NCBI GenBank assembly: GCA_001915385.1 | Contig: MNQK01000027.1 | Span: 124,001 to 188,000 of the forward strand | Origin: Bacteroidales bacterium 52_46 | Lineage (GTDB): Bacteria; Bacteroidota; Bacteroidia; Bacteroidales; Muribaculaceae | Reading direction: 5' to 3' | Length of the DNA: 64,000 nt | Shown here: piece after piece, positions 1 to 7,673 of the stretch | How the letters are laid out: every line of letters starts with the position of its first letter | Numbering within the stretch: position 1 is the stretch's first letter | Program-made: the position numbers and the translations under genes | Notes under the pieces: model-generated | Database searches by the model: none | The model's input: only the letters and a program-made list of their open reading frames with translations | Told to the model about the DNA's origin: nothing

Positions 1-3
1 TAA

Positions 4-81
4 ATTGGCCCATATTATGAGATTGTTAGAGAATTTAGTGATATATATGCTATCTATTGCAAAGATAATGTATTTGTGTAA
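4..81 (+). pseudogene. Possible decayed coding fragment at the window edge
   Basis: After an in-frame stop at 1-3, 25 sense codons read like ordinary protein (beginning IGPYYEIVREF, ending KDNVFV) before a TAA at 79-81. There is no start codon. The residue mix looks protein-like, but nothing identifies a family. It may be the same relic as 157-288, interrupted by stops. Low confidence. Confidence 0.22.
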
Positions 82-156
82 CATCTGTAGCCCAGATAAG
101 CTATCATATTCCTAAATATTGAAAAACAGACTGTTTTTGGCGAAAAATCTGTTTAG

Positions 157-288
157 ATAGCCAATAAAACCACGGTAAATGAGGCTCTTTATGATTTGGA
201 TGCTGCGGAGTTTATTGAATTATATACAAACAAATCCGATTTTGCCACTAAAACAGTGCTTAAATACAAACAAATTTCGCCATCTTAA
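157..288 (+). pseudogene. Possible 3' remnant of a decayed gene
   Basis: An open frame without a start codon runs from just after a TAG at 154-156 to a TAA at 286-288. It reads in part NEALYDLDAAEFIELYTNK and ends KYKQISPS. The composition resembles a soluble protein C-terminus. With the fragment at 4-81 it suggests an old gene broken by stops upstream of the palindromic repeat at 348-458. The family is not recognised. Confidence 0.28.
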
Positions 289-347
289 AGCATAAAACGC
301 CTCATTCCAAAATTACAATGCATATTACAGTTTTCTTTTAATATCGC

Positions 348-458
348 TGTCCGCGGTTAATCATCGCTTTTAGCGCTTTGCTATGCAAAGAAACCGCGGC
401 TACTACATGACTGGCTCATAGCGTATTATAGTAGCCGCGGTTTTTTTAACCGCGGACA
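348..458. repeat. Dispersed palindromic repeat, family A (copy 1)
   Basis: Nested inverted repeat. An outer arm TGTCCGCGGTTAA (348-360) pairs with TTAACCGCGGACA (446-458), and an inner arm AAACCGCGGCTACTA pairs with TAGTAGCCGCGGTTT. The same architecture returns at 49297-49380, and a minimal hairpin occurs at 48723-48746. It lies between genes, has no coding frame, and ends in CCGCGG-containing arms. Confidence 0.7.
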
Positions 459-574
459 ACGAAGCCGGCAATTGTCATAGCTCACGCACTACAATTTCGG
501 ATTGAGCCCATAAAACGCAATTAAAAGTCGACCTATTTCGGACGGTTACATATAACACGACAGTCCGGGATGCG

Positions 575-613
575 AAAAAGGCCGGAGCTCTGCGGGAGGG
601 CTTCGGCCTTTTT
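575..613 (-). terminator. Bidirectional-looking terminator downstream of the ompA-like gene
   Basis: AAAAAGGCCG at 575-584 pairs perfectly with CGGCCTTTTT at 604-613 around a 19-nt loop. On the minus strand the hairpin ends in a U run, and it sits 80 nt beyond the stop of the OmpA-like gene. Confidence 0.75.
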
Positions 614-692
614 GAGAAATTATTAATTATGCTATCTGATTGTTCTCAGAGTCGATAATAATTGTTGTCGGTAGTTTTTAACGGGTAGACGA

Positions 693-1853
693 TTATTTAG
701 CGTCAACGGTGCAGATTGCAACGCGGTTCCAAGTGTTCTGGCTGAACATGTCGCCGATGCCTTCACCCTTGGCGTTGATGCGGCTTTCAGCTACACCTTC
801 TTTAACGAGGGCTTTCTTAACGGCCTGAGCGCGTTTTTCAGCGAGTTTCTTGTTAAATTCGAGGCTACCGTCCTTCGAAGCATAACCTTTCACGTCAACA
901 GTGGCGTTGGGGTCGTTCTTGAGCTGCTGGGCAACCATGTAGATGTTGGGTTTCTGGTTGGCCTGGATAGTAGAAGAAGCGAGATTGAAGAATACGTAGT
1001 GAACGTTGTCGAGGTTCTTGACAACTTCAACAACCTGGGGTTTCTTGTTGAGGCAGTCAGCGAGTTTCTGCTCGAGGTCGTTGATTTTCTGCTGAAGGGC
1101 AGCCTTGTCAGCGTTGCAGTTGTTGAGCTGAGCGCGGAGCGAGTTGATTTCAGCGTTGAGGGCGGCAACGAGTTCTTCGTCCATCGGAGTAACGACTTTG
1201 AAAGAGTGAGTGCCGTTGGAGTTCTTGAAGTGGTAAGTCACGCCGGCTTCCATCTCGATGTAAGCGTGGTTGAGGTTGTACTGGGCTTCGTAACCGAGAC
1301 CGTTGGCGTTGATGTCGTGGTTGTTCATGTTCCAGACGATAGCGGGCTTGATAGAGATTGTCCATGCCTTAGCTTCGCCGAGGTTGAAGTTGAAATTCAA
1401 ACCTGCCTTGTTAGCCCAAGAGTTGCCATCCTCGCCTTGAACGTGAGGATAATAGCTGTGGAGCCAGCCTGTACCGGCTACTGCCTCAATTTCAAATGAA
1501 CGGGGAGTACCTTTATAGCCGCCGAACACGTTCATAAGGTTCAAGGTACCGAAAGCACCTACATACTGGTGGTCAACAGCGGTAGCGCTCTTGAAACCGG
1601 TCCAGCTTGAAGTGTTGACAGTCCATTCGCCTTCGATGCCGAGGCCGAATACGGGAGTGATCTGTTTCTTAAGTTCGAGGCCGAAGATGCCGCGGCAGTT
1701 CTGCCAGAAGCTGTGGCCTTTAGCGGGAGTAACAGCGCCACCCTTGAGACCGAGTGACCAGTTGTCGCTAAACTTGCTACCTTGCACAGTTACTTGTGCT
1801 TGCGCTGAGATGGCACCAAGTGCCAAAGCAGCCATAAGGATAATCTTTTTCAT
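693..1853 (-). CDS. OmpA-family outer membrane protein
   Basis: Predicted abundant outer-membrane protein that anchors the membrane to peptidoglycan. A signal peptide (MKKIILMAALALGAISAQAQ) precedes a beta-barrel-like region with alternating aromatic strands to about residue 215. A short coiled-coil linker follows (about 225-270, regularly spaced L/K/Q), then a C-terminal OmpA domain from about 280. That domain has the family pattern FFNLASSTI, VKGYASKDG, NKKLAEKRAQAV and RINAKGEG. It is a single-gene unit: a strong promoter lies 33 nt upstream and a terminator follows. Known OmpA-domain proteins bind diaminopimelate via conserved Asp/Arg; that role here is inferred from family membership. 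The 386-residue length is normal for Bacteroidales OmpA-like proteins. Confidence 0.9.
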   Translation of the reverse strand: MKKIILMAALALGAISAQAQVTVQGSKFSDNWSLGLKGGAVTPAKGHSFWQNCRGIFGLELKKQITPVFGLGIEGEWTVNTSSWTGFKSATAVDHQYVGAFGTLNLMNVFGGYKGTPRSFEIEAVAGTGWLHSYYPHVQGEDGNSWANKAGLNFNFNLGEAKAWTISIKPAIVWNMNNHDINANGLGYEAQYNLNHAYIEMEAGVTYHFKNSNGTHSFKVVTPMDEELVAALNAEINSLRAQLNNCNADKAALQQKINDLEQKLADCLNKKPQVVEVVKNLDNVHYVFFNLASSTIQANQKPNIYMVAQQLKNDPNATVDVKGYASKDGSLEFNKKLAEKRAQAVKKALVKEGVAESRINAKGEGIGDMFSQNTWNRVAICTVDAK

Positions 1854-1885
1854 ATTTTTAATAGATAACTTAATTAATTTCTACG

Positions 1886-1915
1886 CAAAGATACTTATAA
1901 TAATTATACTATCAA
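1886..1915 (-). promoter_or_regulatory. Promoter of the ompA-like gene
   Basis: On the minus strand a -7 element TATCTTTG (complement of 1886-1893) and a TTG -33 element (complement of 1913-1915) are separated by 19 bp, the canonical Bacteroidetes sigma-ABfr arrangement. The predicted start gives a leader of about 25 nt before the ATG at 1853. Confidence 0.75.
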
Positions 1916-2127
1916 AAGTTTTTTAAGTAATTTTTGGCAAATTATGTTAGAAATATTGAGAGTTCTTGGCTTGTATAGTTAAAACAAGTTAACATTAAGA
2001 ATGTTTAAAGCGAGTGAAAAAAATCTTATTTTTATACACTAATTAACACTCAAGCGTATATTTCAGAACGTATCTCATAGCAAAAGACACATCACCCGGT
2101 GTCTGATTTTTGTTATGAGACGCCCTC

Positions 2128-2733
2128 TTACAATTGCATGGCTATGGCGGTTATTGGCTCGGCCTGGGGCGAGAGCAACAGCAGGGCCACACGTGCGACG
2201 GGTATGAGACTGTCGGTAGCGGAGGATATGTTTATGACGACGCCGTGACCTCCCGGAGCCGTGGCGGCACCGCAGGTCGAAGCATGGCCGCAGAAGTTGA
2301 ACACCACGGTTTTGGGCGCCGGAACAATTGTGCCGGCATCGGATACGGAGGCATGGAGAATGCAGTCAGGACAGTCGGTCATGATTACGTCGACTGCGCC
2401 CCAACGCCGGGCGACTTCTTCCCGAATCAGCCTGACGCCCTCAGTGTCGAGTTGCCGTACCGGCACAAACAATGAGCCGGTCGACTGCGCCAGCCTGCTA
2501 CCCTCGCGGGTATCGGTGCCGGCAAATGCCACTTTCTGACCGGGGACACCCTGAAACACCGTGAGAAGAGCGCGGAGGAGTCCGGGAGCCGAGATGAACA
2601 GCGCTATATTATGCGGAGTCAGGGATATGGGCGCCGATGCCGCAGTCGCGCCCGAACACGACCGTCGCGGCGACTTTGCAGTGACGCCGCGACGGTAATC
2701 GTCCATTTTATTTTCGAGATAATTATCAGCCAT
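2128..2733 (-). CDS. Degenerate short-chain-dehydrogenase-like protein
   Basis: A 201-residue protein starting MADNYLENKMDDYRRG. From about residue 40 it follows the outline of an SDR Rossmann fold: a first strand (NIALFISAP), a second strand (KVAFAGTD), an acidic turn (PVRQLDTEG), a central strand (GAVDVIMTDCPD), and a strand like the catalytic one (HGVVINISSATDS). The glycine-rich nucleotide motif (TGxxxGIG) and the YxxxK pair of active SDRs are not visible. It may therefore be a non-catalytic derivative or decaying. Assignment is by pattern only. It stands alone between two secreted-protein genes, and no clear promoter was found. Confidence 0.5.
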   Translation of the reverse strand: MADNYLENKMDDYRRGVTAKSPRRSCSGATAASAPISLTPHNIALFISAPGLLRALLTVFQGVPGQKVAFAGTDTREGSRLAQSTGSLFVPVRQLDTEGVRLIREEVARRWGAVDVIMTDCPDCILHASVSDAGTIVPAPKTVVFNFCGHASTCGAATAPGGHGVVINISSATDSLIPVARVALLLLSPQAEPITAIAMQL

Positions 2734-2817
2734 TATTGGATTGGTTATTGAAGATGACCGCGATATGTCAGGTCGGCAGTTAAAGCCACGGCTGCTATAC
2801 GTGCCGCTTATGCTGCA

Positions 2818-3858
2818 TTAAAGGCCGAAGGAAAGGGTCGTATAGTAACGCATTATGCCGTCGGCTCCGTAGGTGGGCAGGAACTGCAGGGTCACGAAAC
2901 GTCCGTCGTTGCCGAACCAACAGGTCTGCATGCCGTTGGAGGGATATGATGTACTTACCGGCGCCCCGTATGCAGCCACGAGACGGGCGTAAGCCTCATT
3001 ATAGCGCATCGTATCGTAATATGATGTCGAATAGATGAACTCTCCCCTGTCGAGACCGCGGCTTCCGTAATAGAGCGAGGCATCAGGCCACAGCAGATTC
3101 AGCTGATTGACGTTATTGAGATACACTATATTGTTGCCGTAAGAGTAGACATTGTATCCGTTGTTGAGAAGATAGGCAAGCGATATGTCGAACGCCGAAC
3201 CGAAAGTGATGCCGAGCACAGTCGAGAATGTGGGGTATACCCTGCCCGGACGCCAGCCGCGCGGAGGGCGCGGAGGTGCCCATGGACGCGCATAGTGTGG
3301 ACGATGTGGCGGTGGAGCAAAGTGATGTGGACCGCCGGGACGACCGTAACCGGGACGGTGGTCACCGGGACGACCGGGGTTATGACCCGGACGATTACCG
3401 CCATGCCCGAAATCATGACCGGGACGACCGGGATTGTGGCCGGGGCGATTGTTGCCGTTATGATTGCCGTTGTTGCCGGGGCGATTGCCGTCGGGACGAC
3501 CCGGGTTGTGGCCCGGATTGCTGCCGGGACGGTGGTTGCCGTTATGATTGCCGTTATTGCCGTTGTTACCGGGACGGTTGCCGTCAGGACGACCCGAATT
3601 GTGCCCGGGATTGCTGCCGGGGCGGTTGCCGCCGTTATGATTGCCGCCTCCCGGCGAACCGGGACGTGCATGAGAACTGTTGGAATTGCCCGGCGAAGAT
3701 GATTTGTTGGCGCGTCCACCCGAGCGTCCGCCGTTGCCTCGGCCTTGCGAGCCTCCTGACTGACTGTGGGAAGGACGGTTGCCACGCGCCTCAACCTGAG
3801 GAGCCACCAAAGCGCCACATATAGCAGCTATCGCCAATATTCGTAAAATACGTTTCAT
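2818..3858 (-). CDS. Secreted protein with GNRPG/NPGHN low-complexity repeats
   Basis: A signal peptide (about residues 1-24) is followed by roughly 150 residues rich in Gly, Asn, Pro, His and Arg. These are built from repeated units such as NRPGSNPGHN, GRPDGNRPGN and NGNHNGN. A Pro/His/Arg stretch comes next, then a folded-looking C-terminal domain of about 130 residues (FDISLAYLLNNGYNVYSYGN onward) with many Tyr. No domain family is recognised. Composition predicts a flexible, positively charged, cell-surface or periplasmic linker. The repeat DNA leaves long open frames on the other strands, which are shadows. The function is unknown. Confidence 0.75.
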   Translation of the reverse strand: MKRILRILAIAAICGALVAPQVEARGNRPSHSQSGGSQGRGNGGRSGGRANKSSSPGNSNSSHARPGSPGGGNHNGGNRPGSNPGHNSGRPDGNRPGNNGNNGNHNGNHRPGSNPGHNPGRPDGNRPGNNGNHNGNNRPGHNPGRPGHDFGHGGNRPGHNPGRPGDHRPGYGRPGGPHHFAPPPHRPHYARPWAPPRPPRGWRPGRVYPTFSTVLGITFGSAFDISLAYLLNNGYNVYSYGNNIVYLNNVNQLNLLWPDASLYYGSRGLDRGEFIYSTSYYDTMRYNEAYARLVAAYGAPVSTSYPSNGMQTCWFGNDGRFVTLQFLPTYGADGIMRYYTTLSFGL

Positions 3859-4040
3859 ATTGCTTAAGATTTATAAGGTAAACGTACAAAAGCTCAAATT
3901 GTTACTGCAGTAACTGACATTTTGACCCGAATAGGCCGAAATGGTTTAAGACATGGAGCTTTTTTGTGCAAAAACGGACAATTTTATGAGAAAATCAGCT
4001 ATTTGCGGGATTGCCGGAAGCGGGATTATCGCTTTTAGAT

Positions 4041-4109
4041 ATGTAGCTATTATAGCTATGTAGCTAATTTAGCTATTGTAGCTATCATAGCTATTTTAGC
4101 TACATAGTT
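4041..4109. repeat. Tandem cluster of ATAGCTA/TAGCTAT units
   Basis: About eight copies of an 8-9 bp unit centred on the palindrome TAGCTA are spaced nearly one helical turn apart (gtagctat, tatagctat, gtagctaat, ttagctatt and so on). They lie between the stops of two convergently spaced minus-strand genes and are not coding. Confidence 0.65.
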
Positions 4110-4134
4110 ACCGGAGATATTAGTCGTTATGGGA

Positions 4135-4392
4135 TCATTCCGCCTTTTGGGCCATGATTTGCTGTAGAGCTGTGGCGAGCTGATCGGGACAGGACGTCGA
4201 TTTGGCACCGCAACGTATGCCTTTGAGACGTTCGATGACATATTCAGGTTTCTGCCCTTTGACGAGGGAAGCTATGCCCTGTGTGTTGCCGTGACAGCCT
4301 CCGGTGAAAGCTACGGAAGATATGACGCCGTCGTTTATTTCAATGTCGATGGCACGCGAGCAGGTGCCCGAAGTCGGATAATGATACTTCAT
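4135..4392 (-). CDS. TSCPD-domain protein (TIGR03905-like)
   Basis: An 85-residue protein starting MKYHYPTSGTCSRAIDIEI. It carries the family's conserved cysteines: SGTCS near the N-terminus, TGGCHGN in the middle, and the C-terminal GIRCGAKSTSCPDQLA that gives the domain its name. Related domains occur in some ribonucleotide reductases, and the biochemical role of the free-standing form is not established. I chose the internal ATG at 4392 because the upstream extension of the frame has no similarity and overlaps the sufS promoter region. A TATCTTTG -7 element on the minus strand (4420-4427) lies 28 nt upstream. Confidence 0.85.
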   Translation of the reverse strand: MKYHYPTSGTCSRAIDIEINDGVISSVAFTGGCHGNTQGIASLVKGQKPEYVIERLKGIRCGAKSTSCPDQLATALQQIMAQKAE

Positions 4393-4419
4393 AATAATGA
4401 ATTTAAAGCCGTATGCCGG

Positions 4420-4427
4420 CAAAGATA
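4420..4427 (-). promoter_or_regulatory. -7 element for the TSCPD gene
   Basis: TATCTTTG on the minus strand matches the Bacteroidetes TAnnTTTG consensus 28 nt upstream of the start. No clear TTG is seen 19-20 bp further upstream. Confidence 0.45.
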
Positions 4428-4479
4428 CAAAATAAGTTGGAATCCTCGCGACATTACCATGTAATTCGGAGATATTTAT

Positions 4480-4501
4480 TACTTTTGCATTGTTATATTT
4501 G
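4480..4501 (+). promoter_or_regulatory. Two overlapping -7 elements upstream of sufS
   Basis: TACTTTTG (4480-4487) and TATATTTG (4494-4501) both match TAnnTTTG, 60-85 nt upstream of the sufS ATG. They face away from the TSCPD promoter, so the intergenic region is divergent. Confidence 0.5.
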
Positions 4502-4563
4502 TTATAATATACGGGCTGACGACAGAAACAGGACGGCCCGGCGCAATAACATCTGACCTGATT

Positions 4564-5775
4564 ATGGACATCAACAAAATACGCGAACAATTCCCGATAC
4601 TCCAACGCAAGGTAAAGGGGAAAGACCTGATATATCTCGACAACACCGCCACATCGCAGACGCCGATGCGCGTAGTGCGGGCAATCGAGCAGATGTACAC
4701 TACGACGAAAGCCAACGTGCACCGCGGAGTGTCGTCAATATCGCAAGAGGCCACCGACCTGCAGGAAGCCACGCGCCGACGCATGGCGCAGTGGATTAAC
4801 GCATCGTCGGAGCAGGAGATTATCTTCACCCGCGGCACCACCGAGTCGATAAATCTCGTGGCGTCGTCGTTCGGCGATTTTCTTGAGAACGGCGACGAGA
4901 TAATACTCACCGTGATGGAGCACCACGCCAACATAGTGCCCTGGCAGCTGCTCGGGCGCCGCAAACGCATCATACTGCGTGTGGTTCCTATCAACGAGCG
5001 TGGCGAGCTCAATCTCAACGCCTACCGTTCGCTGTTCAACGAGCGTACAAAATTAGTGGCCGTGTGCCATGTGTCGAACGTGCTCGGCACTGTCAATCCC
5101 GTGAAGGAGATGACTGCCATCGCGCATGCCAACGGAGTACCTGTGCTGATAGACGGCGCCCAGGCCGTACCACATATCAAAGTCGACGTAAGAGACCTTG
5201 ACGCCGATTTCTACGCATTCTCGGCGCACAAGATGTATGGTCCGACAGGCATAGGCGTGCTTTACGGCAAGAAAAAATGGCTTGAGATGATGCCCCCCTA
5301 CCAGGGTGGCGGCGAAATGATAGCGAATGTAAGTTTCGAGCACACGACATTCGCCGAACTGCCGTTCAAATTCGAAGCCGGCACGCCCGATTTCGTCGGG
5401 ATTGCCGCGCTTGACAAAGCGCTCGATTTCATCGACGAAACAGGATACGACAATATCGCCGCCCACGAACATGAACTGCTGACATACACCACCGAACGGA
5501 TGATGCGCATACCCGGCATGAGGATTTTCGGAACGGCCCCCGACAAGTCGGCCGTCATATCGTTCCTCATCGGAAAAGAGCACCACTATGACATAGGAAT
5601 GCTGCTCGACACGCAGGGCATAGCCGTGCGTACCGGGCACCACTGCGCCCAGCCGCTGATGCATGCGCTCGGCATCGAGGGCACGGTGAGGGCATCGTTT
5701 GCGGTATACAATACCCTAGAGGAAGCCGACAGGTTTATAGCGGCACTCGAACGCGTGGCCGCAATGCTTGAATAA
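4564..5775 (+). CDS. sufS: SufS-type cysteine desulfurase
   Basis: PLP-dependent enzyme converting L-cysteine to alanine and passing sulfur to SufE/SufU-type acceptors for Fe-S cluster assembly. Residues 24-31 (YLDNTATS) open the fold. His120-His121 lie in the PLP-stacking segment (VMEHHANIVPW), Asp197 is in LIDGAQ, and the Schiff-base lysine is Lys223 (SAHKMYGPTG). The catalytic cysteine is Cys361 in the short loop RTGHHCAQP, typical of group II (SufS/CsdA) enzymes. The length of 403 residues is normal. It is the first gene of a plus-strand run (sufS, tilS, deaminase, glycosyltransferase, methyltransferase). No sufB, sufC or sufD gene is in the window. Confidence 0.93.
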   Translation: MDINKIREQFPILQRKVKGKDLIYLDNTATSQTPMRVVRAIEQMYTTTKANVHRGVSSISQEATDLQEATRRRMAQWINASSEQEIIFTRGTTESINLVASSFGDFLENGDEIILTVMEHHANIVPWQLLGRRKRIILRVVPINERGELNLNAYRSLFNERTKLVAVCHVSNVLGTVNPVKEMTAIAHANGVPVLIDGAQAVPHIKVDVRDLDADFYAFSAHKMYGPTGIGVLYGKKKWLEMMPPYQGGGEMIANVSFEHTTFAELPFKFEAGTPDFVGIAALDKALDFIDETGYDNIAAHEHELLTYTTERMMRIPGMRIFGTAPDKSAVISFLIGKEHHYDIGMLLDTQGIAVRTGHHCAQPLMHALGIEGTVRASFAVYNTLEEADRFIAALERVAAMLE

Positions 5776-5788
5776 AACAGTAACGACG

Positions 5789-7120
5789 ATGACGACAAAG
5801 CAGTTTGAATACGCCATAGCCACAGCGACGGAAGAGCTCGGAGCTGACCGTACGTCGCACATCGGTGTGGCACTGAGCGGCGGAGCCGACTCGGTGGCGC
5901 TGCTGACGGCGCTGACAAGGCTCGGACTGCACGTCACTGCACTGCACTGCGATTTCTCTCTGCGCGGCGAGGAGAGCGACGGCGACAGGCTTTACTGCGA
6001 ACGTCTGGCCGGACAGCTCGGCGTGGAACTGCGTCAGGTGAAATTTGACACACTCGCATCGCGCATGCCCGGCGAGTCAATAGAGATGACATGCCGCCGC
6101 CTGCGCTACGCATGGTTTGAGGAGCAAGCACGCGAAATACCGTTGAGCCACATCGCGCTCGGACACCACTGCGAGGATTCTATCGAGACAATGCTGCTCA
6201 ACCTCACGAGAGGGAGCGGGCCGAAAGGACTGTCGGGCATAGCACGTAAACGTGACATATACATTCGTCCGATGCTCGCACTCACGCGCGACGACATCGA
6301 AAAATATCTTGAAGAATCGGGGCTGAAATTCCGCACCGACTCTACAAACCTCGCCAACGACTACCGCCGCAATGCGTTACGCAACGTGCTTATACCTAAG
6401 CTGTATGAGCTGATACCGACTGCAAAATCGGGAATGATGCGCACGGCCGACGCCATGCGGCACAGCGCGGCCATGATCGGGACATATCTTGAATGGTGCG
6501 CCGAGCGGTATTGCCGCGACGGGAAGATTGATATCGACGCGATGAGACGCGATGACATCGACCTGAGCGGCACGCTCTATATGCTCATACCGAAAGTGAC
6601 CGGCACGCAACCGGGCATGGAGGTCGTGGAGCAGATACTGTCGGAGTCGGCCAACAGGTCGTCGCGCCTGTTTCCGGCAGGCGACGGACACACCCTCGAG
6701 CTGTACGGCGGCCGGTTGGAACAATACACCGGGGAGGACACCAGCGAATACGAGATAACACTCGACGGCGACATCACATCCCCTGTCGGAATAAGCATAA
6801 CCGAAGTCGGCCGCGATGAATTCGAGAAAACACGCAAGAACGCCGGCACTATATGGCTCGACGGCTCGGTGCTCGACGAGCCTCACAGATTCACTTTGCG
6901 CCACCGGCGCGACGGCGACAGGATGCGCCCGTTCGGCGCTCCCGGTCAACGGCTCATAAGCGATATTTTCACCGACCTGAAGATGTCGCGTTCGGAAAAG
7001 AACCGCGCGATGATACTTACAATCGATGACCGGCCTATGTGGATTGTCGGGATAAGAGCCTCCGACATGTACAAAGTCACCGATAATTCAAAAAAAATAA
7101 TTAAATTGCAGGTCAGATAG
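5789..7120 (+). CDS. tilS: tRNA(Ile)-lysidine synthetase
   Basis: Essential enzyme that ligates lysine to C34 of the CAU-anticodon isoleucine tRNA, using ATP. The N-type ATP-pyrophosphatase PP-loop SGGADS is at about residues 30-35, followed by the family motifs LHCDFSLRGEESD and LGHHCEDSIETMLLNL, then NDYRRNALRN. The C-terminal substrate-binding region holds GDRMRPFGAPGQRLISDIF. The frame extends upstream to a TTG inside the sufS stop region. I chose the ATG at 5789, 13 nt after the sufS stop, giving 443 residues. Confidence 0.93.
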   Translation: MTTKQFEYAIATATEELGADRTSHIGVALSGGADSVALLTALTRLGLHVTALHCDFSLRGEESDGDRLYCERLAGQLGVELRQVKFDTLASRMPGESIEMTCRRLRYAWFEEQAREIPLSHIALGHHCEDSIETMLLNLTRGSGPKGLSGIARKRDIYIRPMLALTRDDIEKYLEESGLKFRTDSTNLANDYRRNALRNVLIPKLYELIPTAKSGMMRTADAMRHSAAMIGTYLEWCAERYCRDGKIDIDAMRRDDIDLSGTLYMLIPKVTGTQPGMEVVEQILSESANRSSRLFPAGDGHTLELYGGRLEQYTGEDTSEYEITLDGDITSPVGISITEVGRDEFEKTRKNAGTIWLDGSVLDEPHRFTLRHRRDGDRMRPFGAPGQRLISDIFTDLKMSRSEKNRAMILTIDDRPMWIVGIRASDMYKVTDNSKKIIKLQVR

Positions 7121-7163
7121 ACACCCTCTAACTCTTTTACTAACCCAAAAACGACAAAAAAAC

Positions 7164-7652
7164 ATGGCAAACGAATATTTCAGTGATGCCGACCGACGCT
7201 TCATGCGCCTCGCATCAGAACTCGCATTTGACAATATTGACAAAGGAGGCGGTCCGTTCGGGGCTGTAATAGTACGCGACGGCGAGATAGTATCGACCGG
7301 AGTCAATACCGTGACGCTCACCAACGACCCCACGGCACATGCCGAGGTAAACGCCATCCGAGCCGCCTGCGCGTCGGAAAAGACATTCTCGCTCAAGGGA
7401 TGCGTGGTGTACAGTTCGTGCGAACCGTGCCCGATGTGCCTCAGCGCCCTCTACTGGGCCGGCGTGAGCCGCATATATTACGGCAACACGCAGGGGGATG
7501 CCGACAAAATCAATTTCTCCGACCAGTTCATCTACCGTGAGCTCGACAAGCCGAAGGCCGACCGCATGATACCGTGCATTCACATGGAGAACGAGGAGAG
7601 CATACGCGCATTCGAGAAATGGGCGGCCAAAACCGACAAAATAGAGTATTAG
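7164..7652 (+). CDS. Guanine-deaminase-like cytidine/deoxycytidylate deaminase family enzyme
   Basis: Zinc-dependent nucleobase deaminase of 162 residues. The motif HAE at 59-61 supplies a zinc ligand and the catalytic Glu61, and PCPMC at 88-92 supplies Cys89 and Cys92. The downstream segment ALYWAGVSRIYYGNTQGDAD and the C-terminal FIYREL resemble the small guanine deaminases of the Bacillus GuaD type more than TadA. TadA-like tRNA adenosine deaminase is the main alternative. It is the third gene of the sufS-tilS run, 43 nt after tilS. Substrate is inferred from family. Confidence 0.75.
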   Translation: MANEYFSDADRRFMRLASELAFDNIDKGGGPFGAVIVRDGEIVSTGVNTVTLTNDPTAHAEVNAIRAACASEKTFSLKGCVVYSSCEPCPMCLSALYWAGVSRIYYGNTQGDADKINFSDQFIYRELDKPKADRMIPCIHMENEESIRAFEKWAAKTDKIEY

Positions 7653-7673
7653 CGGGTGGCAAAGAGCAGAATC

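Noticed and set aside
999..1499. Plus-strand 166-residue reading frame opposite the ompA-like gene
   Set aside because: It runs antisense to an undoubted OmpA-family gene with signal peptide and promoter, and has no family resemblance.
3126..3824. Several long reading frames on both strands over the GNRPG repeats
   Set aside because: They are by-products of the GC-rich repeat. Their products are Asp/Arg or Val/Thr low-complexity without signal or domain features.
4041..4109. CRISPR array
   Set aside because: The units are only 8-9 bp without unique spacers, and no cas genes are present anywhere in the window.
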